Part shown: in pieces, positions 51,304 through 61,369 of the stretch
Position numbering within the stretch: position 1 is the first letter of the stretch
Layout of the letters: each line of letters opens with the position of its first letter
NCBI GenBank assembly: GCA_001768565.1
Contig: MEOE01000013.1
Span: forward strand, 186,001 to 250,000
Direction of reading: 5' to 3'
DNA length: 64,000 bases
Source of the DNA: Bacteroidetes bacterium GWF2_33_16
Lineage (GTDB): Bacteria > Bacteroidota > Bacteroidia > Bacteroidales > UBA12077
Program-made: the position numbers and the translations under genes
Notes under the pieces: model-generated
What the model was told of the DNA's origin: nothing
Database searches by the model: none
The model's input: the letters and a program-made list of their open reading frames with translations, nothing else

Positions 51304-51999
51304 ATGAGCCTAAAAATTAATAATTTAAGCAAATCATTTCAGGATCATGTTATTTATAGCGATTTCTCAATTGAAATCCCGGAACATACAATTACATGTA
51401 TATTGGGGCCTTCGGGATGCGGCAAGACTACACTGTTAAATTTAATAAGCAAAACGATATTACCTGAGGCTGGACAATTTGTTGGAATCAACAACCATAT
51501 TGTTTCATACATTTTTCAAGAACCTCGATTACTGCCATGGAAAACAGTTCGCGAGAATATTGCTTTTGTTTTAAGCGAAATCGACAACACCAAAGAAACA
51601 GTTGACAAATATCTCCGGTTGGTTGAGCTTGAAAAATTTGCTGATTATTATCCTGCAAAGCTCAGCGGAGGAATGAAACAACGCGTTGCGATTGCACGCG
51701 CATTTGCTTATCCTTCGGATATTATTTTAATGGATGAACCACTTAAAACACTCGATTTTAAGCTGAAACAAAACCTGATGAACTCTTTCCGTAAGTTATG
51801 GCAGTTTGATAAGCGAACTGTTGTATTTGTAACGCACGAGGTTGATGAAGCTCTTATGCTTGGCAATGATATTTATGTTTTTAGCAAAGCCCCAGTAGAA
51901 ATAAAACAGAAATTCAGTATTAATGCCTCGTCTGAACGCATACTTGAAAGCATGGAAATGGTTGAATTAAAAAAGAGTATTTTACAAGTGATGGAGTGA
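51304..51999 (+). CDS. ABC transporter ATP-binding protein (SsuB/TauB-like)
   Basis: A 231-residue ATPase: Walker A GPSGCGKTTL at 35-44, Q-loop FQEPRLLPW, signature LSGGMKQR, Walker B IILMDEPLKTLD and switch histidine VTHEVDEAL. This is a full importer ATPase of the nitrate/sulphonate class. It ends 8 bases from the convergent ribF gene, with no obvious terminator between them. Confidence 0.9.
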   Translation: MSLKINNLSKSFQDHVIYSDFSIEIPEHTITCILGPSGCGKTTLLNLISKTILPEAGQFVGINNHIVSYIFQEPRLLPWKTVRENIAFVLSEIDNTKETVDKYLRLVELEKFADYYPAKLSGGMKQRVAIARAFAYPSDIILMDEPLKTLDFKLKQNLMNSFRKLWQFDKRTVVFVTHEVDEALMLGNDIYVFSKAPVEIKQKFSINASSERILESMEMVELKKSILQVME

Positions 52000-52007
52000 T
52001 TTAAATT

Positions 52008-52937
52008 TTAATAAATCAACTCCTCTATTTCATTTTTATCTTTTTGAAGCTGAAAATGCAGATCATCTGACTTACTAAGAATTAGTTCGCCCCGCATGCG
52101 TTTATGAAAAATTAAAGTAGCAAGTTTCCCTATTAAATTATGATTGGGTTCAAGATCAAATAAATGAACCTGTATTGAGGGCTGTGATTCATTTGTATTT
52201 TTAATATTGAGCATTCCTCTGTAATTTAGATTACCGCAAGTTAATGAAACAGCATAAACCCCTTCGAGAGGAACCAGTTTTATTTCTTCTTCAATAATCA
52301 TCTCTAATGTTGGGAATCCAACATCACGGCATTTCTGACTTCCTCCTTTGAGCTCGCCCATCATAATAAAATGATGATCGAGATATGCATTTGCACGCTG
52401 AATTCGACCCTCAGAAATCGCTTTACGTGTAATAGTCGAACTTACTGTTTCGTTTTCCAGGTCTTGTTCTGGTATTTCTTCTACTTCGAAGTTATGATCC
52501 CTGGTAAGTTTATAGAGATATGAATAATCCCCTTCCCTATTATGTCCAAAATGATGGTTAAAACCAACGATTATCTTTTTTGCATGTAGTTTACCTAATA
52601 AAATATCTTCAACAAATTCTTGCGATGTGGTTTGCGCAAATTCTTTGGTAAAGTTAATAATTATCAAATGATCGAGTCCTGCCTTTTCGAGCAGGTAAAT
52701 TTTCTCGCGCTGCGTATTAATCAGCTTAAGTGTTTTACCAGCGGTTTCGGGATATAAAACCAAGCGTGGATGTGGATGGAAGGTAATAAGAACAGATTCT
52801 CCATTTATTTCATGAGCCAGATTATTCAATCGTTTGATAATAACCTTATGACCAATATGAACTCCATCGAAAGAACCGGTTGTAACTACCGGATTTTTTA
52901 TGGTATAAAGATTATCGAAACTTCTATGAATCTGCAT
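52008..52937 (-). CDS. ribF: Bifunctional riboflavin kinase / FAD synthetase
   Basis: A 309-residue enzyme. The nucleotidyltransferase half has GSFDGVHIGHK at 21-31, LITFHPHPR and GFNHHFGHNREGD, and the kinase half at about 185-305 has GGSQKCRDVGFPTLEM and EGVYAV. It makes FMN and FAD from riboflavin. The location beside the flavin-dependent HydB and flavodoxin genes is suggestive but may be chance, since ribF is a housekeeping gene. Confidence 0.93.
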   Translation of the reverse strand: MQIHRSFDNLYTIKNPVVTTGSFDGVHIGHKVIIKRLNNLAHEINGESVLITFHPHPRLVLYPETAGKTLKLINTQREKIYLLEKAGLDHLIIINFTKEFAQTTSQEFVEDILLGKLHAKKIIVGFNHHFGHNREGDYSYLYKLTRDHNFEVEEIPEQDLENETVSSTITRKAISEGRIQRANAYLDHHFIMMGELKGGSQKCRDVGFPTLEMIIEEEIKLVPLEGVYAVSLTCGNLNYRGMLNIKNTNESQPSIQVHLFDLEPNHNLIGKLATLIFHKRMRGELILSKSDDLHFQLQKDKNEIEELIY

Positions 52938-53004
52938 AACAATTTAGTAACTAGTGATTTGTAATTGGTGACTTGAGAATTAATTATTCACAATTTACTA
53001 TTAA

Positions 53005-53628
53005 TCATTTTTTTTGTTTTACAAAATAGGCCACTTTCTCAATTGATGTGATCATGTCGTATTCTTCGAGATGCACATTCTGGGGAACACTGAGTGGCGT
53101 TGAAGTATAATTTAAAATTCCCTTTATACCAGCATTTACCAATGTTTCTAATACTGAAACAGCATTTTCAGGAGGAACTGTCATTATGCCAATTCGAATA
53201 TCAAGCTCATTGACCAATTTATTTATTTCTGATATTGGATAACATTTAACACCAGCTATTACTCTGTTTGCTTTTTCAGGGTCGTTATCGAAAGTAGCAA
53301 CAATTCTCAATTTAGGCCTTTTGCCATTAAAATAGGTAGTTATAGCTTTTCCTAAGTTTCCCACTCCAATAATTGCAGCATTTATGCCTTCATCAGTATC
53401 AATTATCTTTGAGATAACATCGATCAAAGCTTTAACATCGTATCCTTTTTTAAGCGTTGTTGAATAGCCTATTAGCATAATATCGCGTCGTACCTGAACT
53501 GCAGTAAAATTGTGCAAATTTGCCAATTCGTGCGAATAGATATGAGTTTTTCCTTTTGCCAGGCAATTTAAAAGTGTCCTGCGGTATTCACTCAACCTTC
53601 CAATGGTTTTTTCAGGAAGTTTATTCAT
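53005..53628 (-). CDS. rex: Redox-sensing transcriptional repressor Rex
   Basis: A 207-residue protein: winged helix at 5-60 (RLSEYRRTLL, ELANLHNFTAVQVRRDI) and a Rossmann domain with IGVGNLGKA at 87-95 and acidic Asp114, which selects NADH. Rex releases DNA when the NADH/NAD+ ratio rises, and so derepresses fermentative and hydrogenase genes. It sits next to the hydrogenase island, but no canonical TTGTGAA-type Rex site was found in the 61370-61644 promoter region by eye. Confidence 0.93.
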   Translation of the reverse strand: MNKLPEKTIGRLSEYRRTLLNCLAKGKTHIYSHELANLHNFTAVQVRRDIMLIGYSTTLKKGYDVKALIDVISKIIDTDEGINAAIIGVGNLGKAITTYFNGKRPKLRIVATFDNDPEKANRVIAGVKCYPISEINKLVNELDIRIGIMTVPPENAVSVLETLVNAGIKGILNYTSTPLSVPQNVHLEEYDMITSIEKVAYFVKQKK

Positions 53629-53658
53629 ATTTTTATCAATTATTAATTATCAATATTT

Positions 53659-54789
53659 TTATTTTGGCAATTCAACTGTAAAAGTACTTCCCCTATCAGG
53701 TTCACTTTCAATGTGTATATCGCCATTATACAAATCGACAACTCTCTTTACGATAGGCAAACCCAGTCCACTGCCTGAAATATTTCTTGTTTGTTCATTC
53801 TTTACTCTATAAAACTCATTAAACAATTGGTCCTTTTCTTCATTATTTAATCCTATTCCAGAGTCCTTAATGCAAATGATTATCTTTTCGTTTTCGCTTT
53901 TCATATTAATATCAACGCTTCCACCCTCTTTATTGTACTTAACAGCATTCGATATTAAGTTATTAAAAATGATCTCCAGATCGTCTGGATCAGCATTCAT
54001 AGTAACCTCATCATCATCGGTTAACGAAAACTTAATATCTTTCTGAATAGCATAAGGAAGTATTGCCTCTATAGCATACTGAGCAACATCTTTAATCTTT
54101 AATAATTGAAACTTATCTGTTTTCTTTTCGAACTTAATTTTTGTAAGATCTAATAAATCCATAATAAGATTTCGCATACCTTTAATGCGCTGTAGTGAAC
54201 GTTCAATCATTTGTTCATAATCCTCAATTCGGCTTCCAGCTTGTTTCTCCTGCATAATTCTTAAATACCCTTCAATCGCGTTTAATGGAGCTTTTAGCTC
54301 ATGAGATAAAACTGACAAAAATTGATGTCGTATTTCTTTGCCATCTTGTTTCAGCTTCTTCGTTACTCCACGTAAAAACAGATGTTTCGACACGTTTTCG
54401 AGCGATGACTTAAGTTCTTGTGGTGTAAATGGCTTTGGAATAAAATCATATGCACCCTGACTAGTAGCTTTAACAGCTAATTCAAGCGATGCATACGATG
54501 TAATCATCATCACAATGATTTCGGGATTATTCTTATTAATAAATTCGAGAACATCGGTACCCTGTATACCAGGTAATTTATTATCGAGGAGTACAATATC
54601 AATATGTTTATTTTTGATCTCTTTGATGGCTTCCTCACCTGTTCCTACTTCAATTACCTGAAAACCAATATCAGAATCCATAAATGGAAAACTAACCGTA
54701 AAATTATTCAGTATCCTGCTTACTCCGGAACGGATTCCGGGCTCATCATCAACAACCATTACCACCAAACTTTTCACCTTATTTTCCAT
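53659..54789 (-). CDS. Receiver-histidine kinase hybrid
   Basis: A 376-residue protein with an N-terminal receiver domain (Asp69 in VLLDNKLPG) and a C-terminal histidine kinase: His163 in VLSHELKAPLNAIEGYL, N box NLISNAVKYNKEGG, DSGIGLN, SGSGLGLPIV. No membrane segment is present. It starts 2 bases after the stop of a receiver-only gene, which in turn follows the hydrogenase-like kinase gene. The three probably form one phosphorelay or signalling complex sensing redox state. Confidence 0.88.
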   Translation of the reverse strand: MENKVKSLVVMVVDDEPGIRSGVSRILNNFTVSFPFMDSDIGFQVIEVGTGEEAIKEIKNKHIDIVLLDNKLPGIQGTDVLEFINKNNPEIIVMMITSYASLELAVKATSQGAYDFIPKPFTPQELKSSLENVSKHLFLRGVTKKLKQDGKEIRHQFLSVLSHELKAPLNAIEGYLRIMQEKQAGSRIEDYEQMIERSLQRIKGMRNLIMDLLDLTKIKFEKKTDKFQLLKIKDVAQYAIEAILPYAIQKDIKFSLTDDDEVTMNADPDDLEIIFNNLISNAVKYNKEGGSVDINMKSENEKIIICIKDSGIGLNNEEKDQLFNEFYRVKNEQTRNISGSGLGLPIVKRVVDLYNGDIHIESEPDRGSTFTVELPK

Positions 54790-54791
54790 GG

Positions 54792-55187
54792 TTAAATTTT
54801 AAGCAATTTATTAATTTCTTTGTGTAATTGATCTTTTCTTATTCCTTTTTCGAGATATAAGTCAGCTTTTATCCATTGTTTGTCAGCTGTGGTATTTATT
54901 CCGAAAGAATAACCTGTTTCAGATGCTACGGCTGTTGCCAGAATTATTGGTACATCTGGATATTTACGTTTCATTTTAAAACAAAGTACAAAACCACTGT
55001 CATCTTTTTCCATCATAAGATCAAAAATGGCAAGGTCGGGTTTGGTACTTTCTATAATATACTCAGCCTCTCTCTGACTAGTAGCTGTTATTACCTCAAA
55101 TCCAAAACTTTCTACAAACATTTTCATCTGAAAAAGATAATCAGAATCATCGTCAGCAATTAGTACTAATTTTTTATTTTGTGCCAT
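54792..55187 (-). CDS. Stand-alone receiver-domain response regulator
   Basis: A 131-residue CheY-like protein: IADDDSD at 10-16, Asp56 in LAIFDLMMEKDD, and a KADLYLEKGI end. There is no output domain. It lies between the hydrogenase-like kinase gene (18 bases) and the hybrid kinase gene (2 bases). The residues after Asp56 (LMMEKDDSG) resemble receivers of Fe-hydrogenase-linked signalling loci. Confidence 0.85.
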   Translation of the reverse strand: MAQNKKLVLIADDDSDYLFQMKMFVESFGFEVITATSQREAEYIIESTKPDLAIFDLMMEKDDSGFVLCFKMKRKYPDVPIILATAVASETGYSFGINTTADKQWIKADLYLEKGIRKDQLHKEINKLLKI

Positions 55188-55205
55188 AATACATTGTTTT
55201 ATGGT

Positions 55206-57200
55206 TTATCTCATTCTTGGGATTTCTATTCTAAAACTTGTTCCAGTTGGGCCTTTTAATGCATCGGCATTCGACTCAAGGTCAATTTTTCCTTTATGCA
55301 TTTTAACTATTCCGTAAGCTGTTGCTAAACCAAGGCCTGTACCTTTTCCAATACCTTTTGTGGTAAAAAATGGCTCAAAAATCTTTTCCTTATCTTCATC
55401 CTTTATGCCCAAACCAGTATCTGAAATCGTGAAAATCACTTCGTTTCCGGTATCTTCCAGAATTACATTTAGCTCGCCTCCATTATGCATTGCCTCAACG
55501 GAGTTTTTAATCAGGTTGGCAATTACCTGTATCATTTGTTCCTGATCGAGCCAGGCTATCTTGTTTTTTAACTTTTCTGAATTAATCGTTGCTTTTACGT
55601 TTGGAGGAATAATTACAGCCTCGAGGCACTGTTCTGATAATTTAATAATATCCACCTCGGTAGAATTTACCTGGTTTTTACGGGCAAAATTTAATAATCC
55701 ACCTACAATCTTCTTGCATCGGTTAGATTGTTCTACAATAAGTTTTAAATCCTTGTACAGATCTGAATCTTTAGGTGTTTCTTCGAGTAAAATATTAGCA
55801 TACATAATAACAACACCTAGCGGATTATTAAGTTCGTGAGCAATACCTGCTGAAAGCTGACCCATGCTTGCCATTTTTTCTGATTGCTTAAGAGCCTGCT
55901 GTGTTGATGATAATTTATCGTTGGTAACTGCCAATTCAGAAATAGAATTATGCAATTTCTCAATAGTATAGGGCAAACACATTTCAGTTTCTGCTAATCC
56001 CTGTGCAATAGCGATAGCGTGTTCTTCGCAGCTATCATAACCACAAGCACCACAGTTTAAATGATCTTTAGATTCTTTTTTACCCATTGATTCCAGAATA
56101 AGTCTTATATCATTCCAATCTGGAAACTCAAGAACTCTTCGTTTAGCTTCAAAAGAAACCGACAAGTTAACTTCGCTATACTCGTCGATGTATTTCTGCC
56201 ATTCCTTTTCGTTTAATGAATAGAGCTTTTTGTGCACATAATTATTTACTAAAGTACGTCTTGCATACTGACGTCCACCACTTGACATACCGGGCCCCAT
56301 GATACAACCTTCGCAGCCAAGTAATTCAAGATGCTGGTTTTTAATCAGTCCATCTTCAAATTCTTTTATCGCTTCCTGAAAATCATTGCGCCCTTCAGCA
56401 ACAATAATATCACCAACCAAAATATCATCTGTTATTCCTGCAGTCTGTAACAATCCTCTGCTTACCGGGAAAATAGCACCTTTCCCACCTAATGGTGGAT
56501 CAAATTCAGTTGCTTGAACTGATTTTTGAGTAATATTTAATTTGGTAAATATCTCGCGTAGTTCAGTGAATGTAATCATCTCGTCAACCTCATCCGATTC
56601 GGCTTTTTTAGCCACGCAAGGACCAATAAAAACTATATTTATATTTTCACCATACTTTTTTCTCATAACCCTTGACATAGCTACCATTGGGGAAACAAGT
56701 GGAGCCAGATCTTTTACCAGTGCCGGATGATAATGTTGTATATAGTTAACTATTGCCGGACAATCTGATGAAATATAGCATTTTTCTGTTCCCTGATCGA
56801 TAAGTTTTCGGTATTTCTTTGCAACTAAATCGGCTCCAAATGAAACTTCAGAAACGATGTCAAAGCCAATGGCTCGAATCATTGAAACAAATATCTTGTA
56901 ATTGGCAACTTCTTTAAACTCAGCAGGAAAACTCGGAGCCACAATTGCTATATTTTTCTTTCCCGACTTTAATAGTTCAAACATCTTTTCGGTGGTATTT
57001 ATATATACTTTTGCTCCCTGACTACAAACTTTAGTGCAATTACCACAACCTATGCAACGCTCATTTAATACTTCGGCCTGACCATTAATAATTTTTATAG
57101 CCTTAGCAGGACATTCGCGAACACAGGTAAAACAAACCCTACATCGGTTTTTCAGTGTATAAACCAGGTATCTGTTTTTATTTGATGATGACTCTTCCAT
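55206..57200 (-). CDS. [FeFe]-hydrogenase-like histidine kinase (redox or H2 sensor)
   Basis: A 664-residue cytoplasmic sensor. Two ferredoxin motifs come first (Cys20/23/26/30 and 49/52/55/59), then a hydrogenase large-subunit-like domain to about 345, an iron-sulphur domain with Cys383/386/391/408 (CGACGYDSC...MCLPY), a short coiled linker and a kinase with His455 ([11 protein letters not shown]), [18 protein letters not shown] and [11 protein letters not shown]. The active-site loops are degenerate: TSCCPGW is SSDCPAI (Cys147 kept, proton-relay Cys lost), MPCTAKK is GPCVAKK (Cys195), and ACPGGC is GCEGC (Cys296, Cys299). So a [4Fe-4S] site is likely but the H-cluster di-iron site is doubtful. 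Confidence 0.87.
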   Translation of the reverse strand: MEESSSNKNRYLVYTLKNRCRVCFTCVRECPAKAIKIINGQAEVLNERCIGCGNCTKVCSQGAKVYINTTEKMFELLKSGKKNIAIVAPSFPAEFKEVANYKIFVSMIRAIGFDIVSEVSFGADLVAKKYRKLIDQGTEKCYISSDCPAIVNYIQHYHPALVKDLAPLVSPMVAMSRVMRKKYGENINIVFIGPCVAKKAESDEVDEMITFTELREIFTKLNITQKSVQATEFDPPLGGKGAIFPVSRGLLQTAGITDDILVGDIIVAEGRNDFQEAIKEFEDGLIKNQHLELLGCEGCIMGPGMSSGGRQYARRTLVNNYVHKKLYSLNEKEWQKYIDEYSEVNLSVSFEAKRRVLEFPDWNDIRLILESMGKKESKDHLNCGACGYDSCEEHAIAIAQGLAETEMCLPYTIEKLHNSISELAVTNDKLSSTQQALKQSEKMASMGQLSAGIAHELNNPLGVVIMYANILLEETPKDSDLYKDLKLIVEQSNRCKKIVGGLLNFARKNQVNSTEVDIIKLSEQCLEAVIIPPNVKATINSEKLKNKIAWLDQEQMIQVIANLIKNSVEAMHNGGELNVILEDTGNEVIFTISDTGLGIKDEDKEKIFEPFFTTKGIGKGTGLGLATAYGIVKMHKGKIDLESNADALKGPTGTSFRIEIPRMR

Positions 57201-57214
57201 TACCAGTTCAATTT

Positions 57215-58936
57215 TTATAACAATACATCGCGTTCACTATATCGAGTATGCAATAGGCTATTTGCCTTTACGCTTAGTGGTTCTTCAAGAAATTTTTCAT
57301 ACAATCGGATGATAGCAGGATTCTTATGAGCGACTTTCAATCCATCCTTTTCATCCAAATCATACACCGCTTTTGCTCTGCCTTTCATTACTTTTTCATC
57401 GGAACAAAAAGGCTGTCCACCTCCATTTATGCAACCACCAGGGCAAGCCATTATCTCAATATAATGTAAGTCTTTTCGACCATTCCTGATTTCTTCCAAC
57501 AAATTTTTTGCATTTTTTAATCCACTCACAACTGCTATTCCCAAATTTAAATCACCAATCTGGATATTCATTTCTCTTCTTTCTTTTGTACCCCGTAGCT
57601 TGGTAATCTTGTATTCTGGCATCTCCTTTTTTGAATATAAAAAGTGAGTAGTTCTAATTATTGCTTCGGCCATTCCGCCTGAAACAGAAACAAGCTTACC
57701 GGCCGAACTTCTTGTATTAAAAGGATTATCAGCCATCTCTTCCTGAAGCTGCTGAACATCGATCCCACATAAATTAATAAGCTTAACCAATTCACGCGAA
57801 GTAAGCACGAGATCTATATCTGAAATTCCTTTATGTGTCATTTCTTCGCGTTGAGCCTCGAATTTCTTGGCAGTGCAGGGCATAATTGAAACGGAGAATA
57901 TCTTTTCAGGAGATATTTTTTCTTCCTGTGCAAAATAACCTTTAATCAGAGTCCCCATCATTTGCTGAGCTGATTTGCACGTGGACACATTTTCCATTAA
58001 GTCAAAATGCGATTGTTCCATATATTTAATCCAACCAGGACAACAACTGCTTATTAATGGCAAACCGTTATCGTATTTTATGCGATCAAGCAATTCTGCA
58101 GATTGTTCATAAATCAATAAATCAGAACCAAATGTTGTATCAAAAACCTTAAAGAATCCTATTTTTCGAAGGGCAGCATTAATTAATCCACTAATATCTT
58201 TGCCAGAACGAATACCAAGATCTTCTGCAACAGAAATAGCAATGGTGGGTGAATATTGAACAATAACTTTACTGTCTTTCTTGTTAAGCATCTCGAGCAA
58301 CACATCAAAATTAATTTTTTCGTGCAATGCACCAGTAGGGCAAACCATAATACACTGACCACAATGAACACAATTTGAGAAATTCAAATCCTTATTCATT
58401 GTTGTGGCAATGGCAGTCTTATTACCTCTTTTTATAAAATCAAATGTCGAAACAGACTGAATTTCTTCACAAACACGAACACAACGACCACAAAGAACAC
58501 ATTTTGCCGGATCGTGAACAATTCCCGGACTCGATTGATCTAGATTTGCCTTTGACTTATTTCCTGAAATTCTTCGTTCACGAATATTAAGTTCAACAGC
58601 TAAATCCTGTAGTTCGCAGTTTCCATTTCGTACACAATAAAGGCAATCATCAGGATGATTTGAAAGGAGCAACTCAACCAGCATTTTACGTGATCGAATG
58701 ACTCTAGGAGAATGGGTTTTAATTTTAAGCGACTCTTCGACATGAAAGGAACATGATGGAATTAATCCCGGTTTGCCTTCTATCTCAACAACACATAAAC
58801 GACATGCGCCAGTTGGAGAAAATCCTTCCATACGGCATAGTGTTGGAACCTTAATTCCATTTCGGTTTAATGTATCAAGAATAGTCTCTCCCTCTTTTGC
58901 CTGAATTTGCTGATTATTTACTTCTATATTTACCAT
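57215..58936 (-). CDS. hydA: NAD(H)-linked [FeFe]-hydrogenase catalytic subunit
   Basis: A 573-residue HndD/HydA-type protein. A [2Fe-2S] domain is at 30-65 (CRMEGFSPTGACRLC), a His-Cys cluster site at 94-107 (HPDDCLYCVRNGNC), two [4Fe-4S] motifs at 146-156 and 189-199, and the H-cluster loops are complete: ISSCCPGW with Cys298/299, IMPCTAKKFE with Cys353, and MACPGGCINGGGQPF with Cys498/502. All proton-relay and cluster ligands are intact, so it should be catalytically active. It forms a trimer with the HydB and HydC products; such trimers can use NADH and reduced ferredoxin together (electron confurcation). Confidence 0.93.
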   Translation of the reverse strand: MVNIEVNNQQIQAKEGETILDTLNRNGIKVPTLCRMEGFSPTGACRLCVVEIEGKPGLIPSCSFHVEESLKIKTHSPRVIRSRKMLVELLLSNHPDDCLYCVRNGNCELQDLAVELNIRERRISGNKSKANLDQSSPGIVHDPAKCVLCGRCVRVCEEIQSVSTFDFIKRGNKTAIATTMNKDLNFSNCVHCGQCIMVCPTGALHEKINFDVLLEMLNKKDSKVIVQYSPTIAISVAEDLGIRSGKDISGLINAALRKIGFFKVFDTTFGSDLLIYEQSAELLDRIKYDNGLPLISSCCPGWIKYMEQSHFDLMENVSTCKSAQQMMGTLIKGYFAQEEKISPEKIFSVSIMPCTAKKFEAQREEMTHKGISDIDLVLTSRELVKLINLCGIDVQQLQEEMADNPFNTRSSAGKLVSVSGGMAEAIIRTTHFLYSKKEMPEYKITKLRGTKERREMNIQIGDLNLGIAVVSGLKNAKNLLEEIRNGRKDLHYIEIMACPGGCINGGGQPFCSDEKVMKGRAKAVYDLDEKDGLKVAHKNPAIIRLYEKFLEEPLSVKANSLLHTRYSERDVLL

Positions 58937-58955
58937 AACATTCGGTTCGATCAGG

Positions 58956-60908
58956 TTATTTACTGATTATTGCACTAAACTTACAGGTTTCGTAACATAC
59001 ACCGCAGCCAATACATTTATCCTGTACAATAAAATGAGCATATTTAGGCGTTCCAAAAATAGCATTCGTTGGGCATTTTTTTGCACATAATGTACATCCA
59101 GTGCATGCATCCACACTAATTTCAAAGGTTCTCAGTTCCTGGCATACTCCAGCAGAACAATTTCTATCGAAAATATGTTCTTCGTATTCATCACGAAACC
59201 ATTTTAGTGTGGTAAGAACTGGATTAGCAGCTTTTTTACCTAACCCACACATCGATGTATCTTTAATCACTTCGGCAAGGCTTTCGAGTTGCATAACGCC
59301 TTTGAATCGTTGAAGGGTGGTATATCCAACATCATCCTTCGGTCTTTTACTAATATTCTCGAGTATTTCGTACATTCGACGTGTTCCTTCCCTGCAAGGA
59401 ATGCAAACACCGCAGCTCTCCTTTTGTAGGAAATTCATGAAATACTTTACGGTATCAATAATACAGTTGTCTTCATCGAGCACCACCATGCCTGCCGATC
59501 CAAGCGATGCTCCGGTGAGCATTATCGAATCAAAATCTACTAGGGTATCGATATGGTCTTCGGTTAATGAGCCACCTGATGGACCACCAATATGCACTGC
59601 TTTAAATTTTCTGTTATTCGGAACACCTCCAGCTATGCGGAAAATAATATCACGAAGCTTGGTACCCATTTCCACTTCTACTAACCCTGCATATTGTATT
59701 TTACCACTGATAGAAAAAACTTTAGTCCCCTTACTTTCGGCTGTACCAATTGATGTAAACCATTGAGCACCTTTATCTATGATTGCAGGAACATTAACTA
59801 TTGTTTCGACATTATTAACAACCGTAGGTTGACCAAATAAACCTTTTGTAGCAGGATATGGGGGTTTGGAATGAGGCCGACCTCTTTTGCCTTCAATACT
59901 GGCAATAAGAGCTGTTTCTTCGCCACAAACATAAGCACCAGCACCTTTCTTAACAATAATATCGAGCGAATAACCACTATTTAGAATATCATGACCAAGT
60001 AATCCAAATTCTTTGGCTTGCTGAATTGCATTTGTGATTCGCTGAATAGCAAGATCGTATTCCCACTCAATATAAATATAAGCTTTTCTTGCACCAATAG
60101 CATAGGCCGAAATAGCAATACCTTCAACAACTTTATGAGGATCGCTCTCGATTAAGAGACGTTCCATAAATGCACCCGGATCACTTTCTCCTGCATTGCA
60201 GATTAAATACTTTTGATCTGCTGGAGTTTGTAACGCAATTCTCCACTTTTTACCAGTATAAAATCCTTCTCCGCCTCTTCCTCGAAGCTTACTTTCGTCA
60301 ATAATAGTACAAACATCTTCGTGAGTGCAATGTTTGAGTACTTTTACCAGTGACTTATAACCTCCATAAGCAATATATTCATATATCGAATTAGGATCAA
60401 TTATACCACAGTTTTTAAGAATAATCCTCTGCTGAGAGCTGAAATAAGCTATTTCGTCAATATAAGGTGTATTCTCATAAGGTTCGTGCATTTTATTACG
60501 GAACTGGCCAAAAACATTTTCTTCGGCAATATAATTATTAAAGTTACCATCCAGTATGGCAATTATATTGTCTTCGCCAACATTTTTATATAACAACCTG
60601 GTTTTTCCTGGCAATTGTATTGATACAAATGTTTCGAGAGAGCAAATACCAATACATCCAACCTCTATAACCTTAGCTTTTATTTCGCGTTCTTTGAGGT
60701 AATTCTCAATAAATAAAGTAAGATTTTTTGTTCCTGAAATAATGGAAGAAGAATTCTGACTTACAGCAATAACCGGAAAATCAACCTTATCGCGCTTAAT
60801 ATATGTCAGTTTTTCGGCAACTTCTTTTGAATAAGTATTGGATTCATTAAGAAGTATATCATTAATAATGAATTCCTTTGTGGGTTGTATATTCTTATCG
60901 AAAATCAT
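58956..60908 (-). CDS. hydB: NADH-binding hydrogenase subunit (NuoF-like)
   Basis: A 650-residue flavoprotein. The core has GRGGEGFYTGKKW (NADH) and GAGAYVCGEETALIASIEGK (FMN), an SLBB segment, the N3 cluster site SCGVCIPCREG with a later cysteine, and two C-terminal ferredoxin motifs (CTGCTLCAKKCP, CIGCGVCYETCK). The N-terminal thioredoxin-like domain, which usually holds a [2Fe-2S] cluster with four cysteines, keeps only Cys85 and Cys89. The usual first pair is replaced by serines in AVSQNSSSI near residue 50. Its ATG overlaps the hydC stop by 4 bases. Confidence 0.92.
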   Translation of the reverse strand: MIFDKNIQPTKEFIINDILLNESNTYSKEVAEKLTYIKRDKVDFPVIAVSQNSSSIISGTKNLTLFIENYLKEREIKAKVIEVGCIGICSLETFVSIQLPGKTRLLYKNVGEDNIIAILDGNFNNYIAEENVFGQFRNKMHEPYENTPYIDEIAYFSSQQRIILKNCGIIDPNSIYEYIAYGGYKSLVKVLKHCTHEDVCTIIDESKLRGRGGEGFYTGKKWRIALQTPADQKYLICNAGESDPGAFMERLLIESDPHKVVEGIAISAYAIGARKAYIYIEWEYDLAIQRITNAIQQAKEFGLLGHDILNSGYSLDIIVKKGAGAYVCGEETALIASIEGKRGRPHSKPPYPATKGLFGQPTVVNNVETIVNVPAIIDKGAQWFTSIGTAESKGTKVFSISGKIQYAGLVEVEMGTKLRDIIFRIAGGVPNNRKFKAVHIGGPSGGSLTEDHIDTLVDFDSIMLTGASLGSAGMVVLDEDNCIIDTVKYFMNFLQKESCGVCIPCREGTRRMYEILENISKRPKDDVGYTTLQRFKGVMQLESLAEVIKDTSMCGLGKKAANPVLTTLKWFRDEYEEHIFDRNCSAGVCQELRTFEISVDACTGCTLCAKKCPTNAIFGTPKYAHFIVQDKCIGCGVCYETCKFSAIISK

Positions 60909-61369
60909 GAGTTCTCAATTTGCATGTAAAAATTCACAATTTCATGTACTTTCTCAACAGTCATTGATGTAAAATATTTGTCATTAACAGCCATCACGGG
61001 ACCCTTGCCACAGCCACTTAAACATTCGGTTTCTTCAATACTGAATAAGCCATTCTTTGTAACCTCGCCACTTTTAATACCTAATTTTTTATATAGCTCT
61101 TTAATAATTATTGCATTAGAATGAATATGGCAGGACGTTCCGTTACAAATACTAATATGGTGCTTTCCTTTAGGTTCGAATCGAAACTGATTATAAAAGG
61201 TTGCTAATCCATAAATTTTACTTGTTGGCATTTGCAGGTGACTTCCTACTTTTATGAGAGCTTCTTTTGAAATAAAACCAAGGTTTTCCTGTATTTCCTG
61301 CAAAATAGGGATCAGATTATCCGTTTGAACAAAAGGGTATTTTTGTAGTATTGAATCAATATCGGGCAT
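60905..61369 (-). CDS. hydC: [2Fe-2S] hydrogenase subunit (NuoE-like)
   Basis: A 154-residue NuoE-type thioredoxin-like protein with all four ligands: Cys75 and Cys80 (CNGTSCH) and Cys116 and Cys120 (CLSGCGKGP). It is first in the hydC-hydB-hydA operon and overlaps hydB by 4 bases. A perfect TATATTTG -7 element is at 61419-61412 on the minus strand, giving a leader of about 36 bases, but without a clear -33 partner. Confidence 0.92.
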   Translation of the reverse strand: MPDIDSILQKYPFVQTDNLIPILQEIQENLGFISKEALIKVGSHLQMPTSKIYGLATFYNQFRFEPKGKHHISICNGTSCHIHSNAIIIKELYKKLGIKSGEVTKNGLFSIEETECLSGCGKGPVMAVNDKYFTSMTVEKVHEIVNFYMQIENS

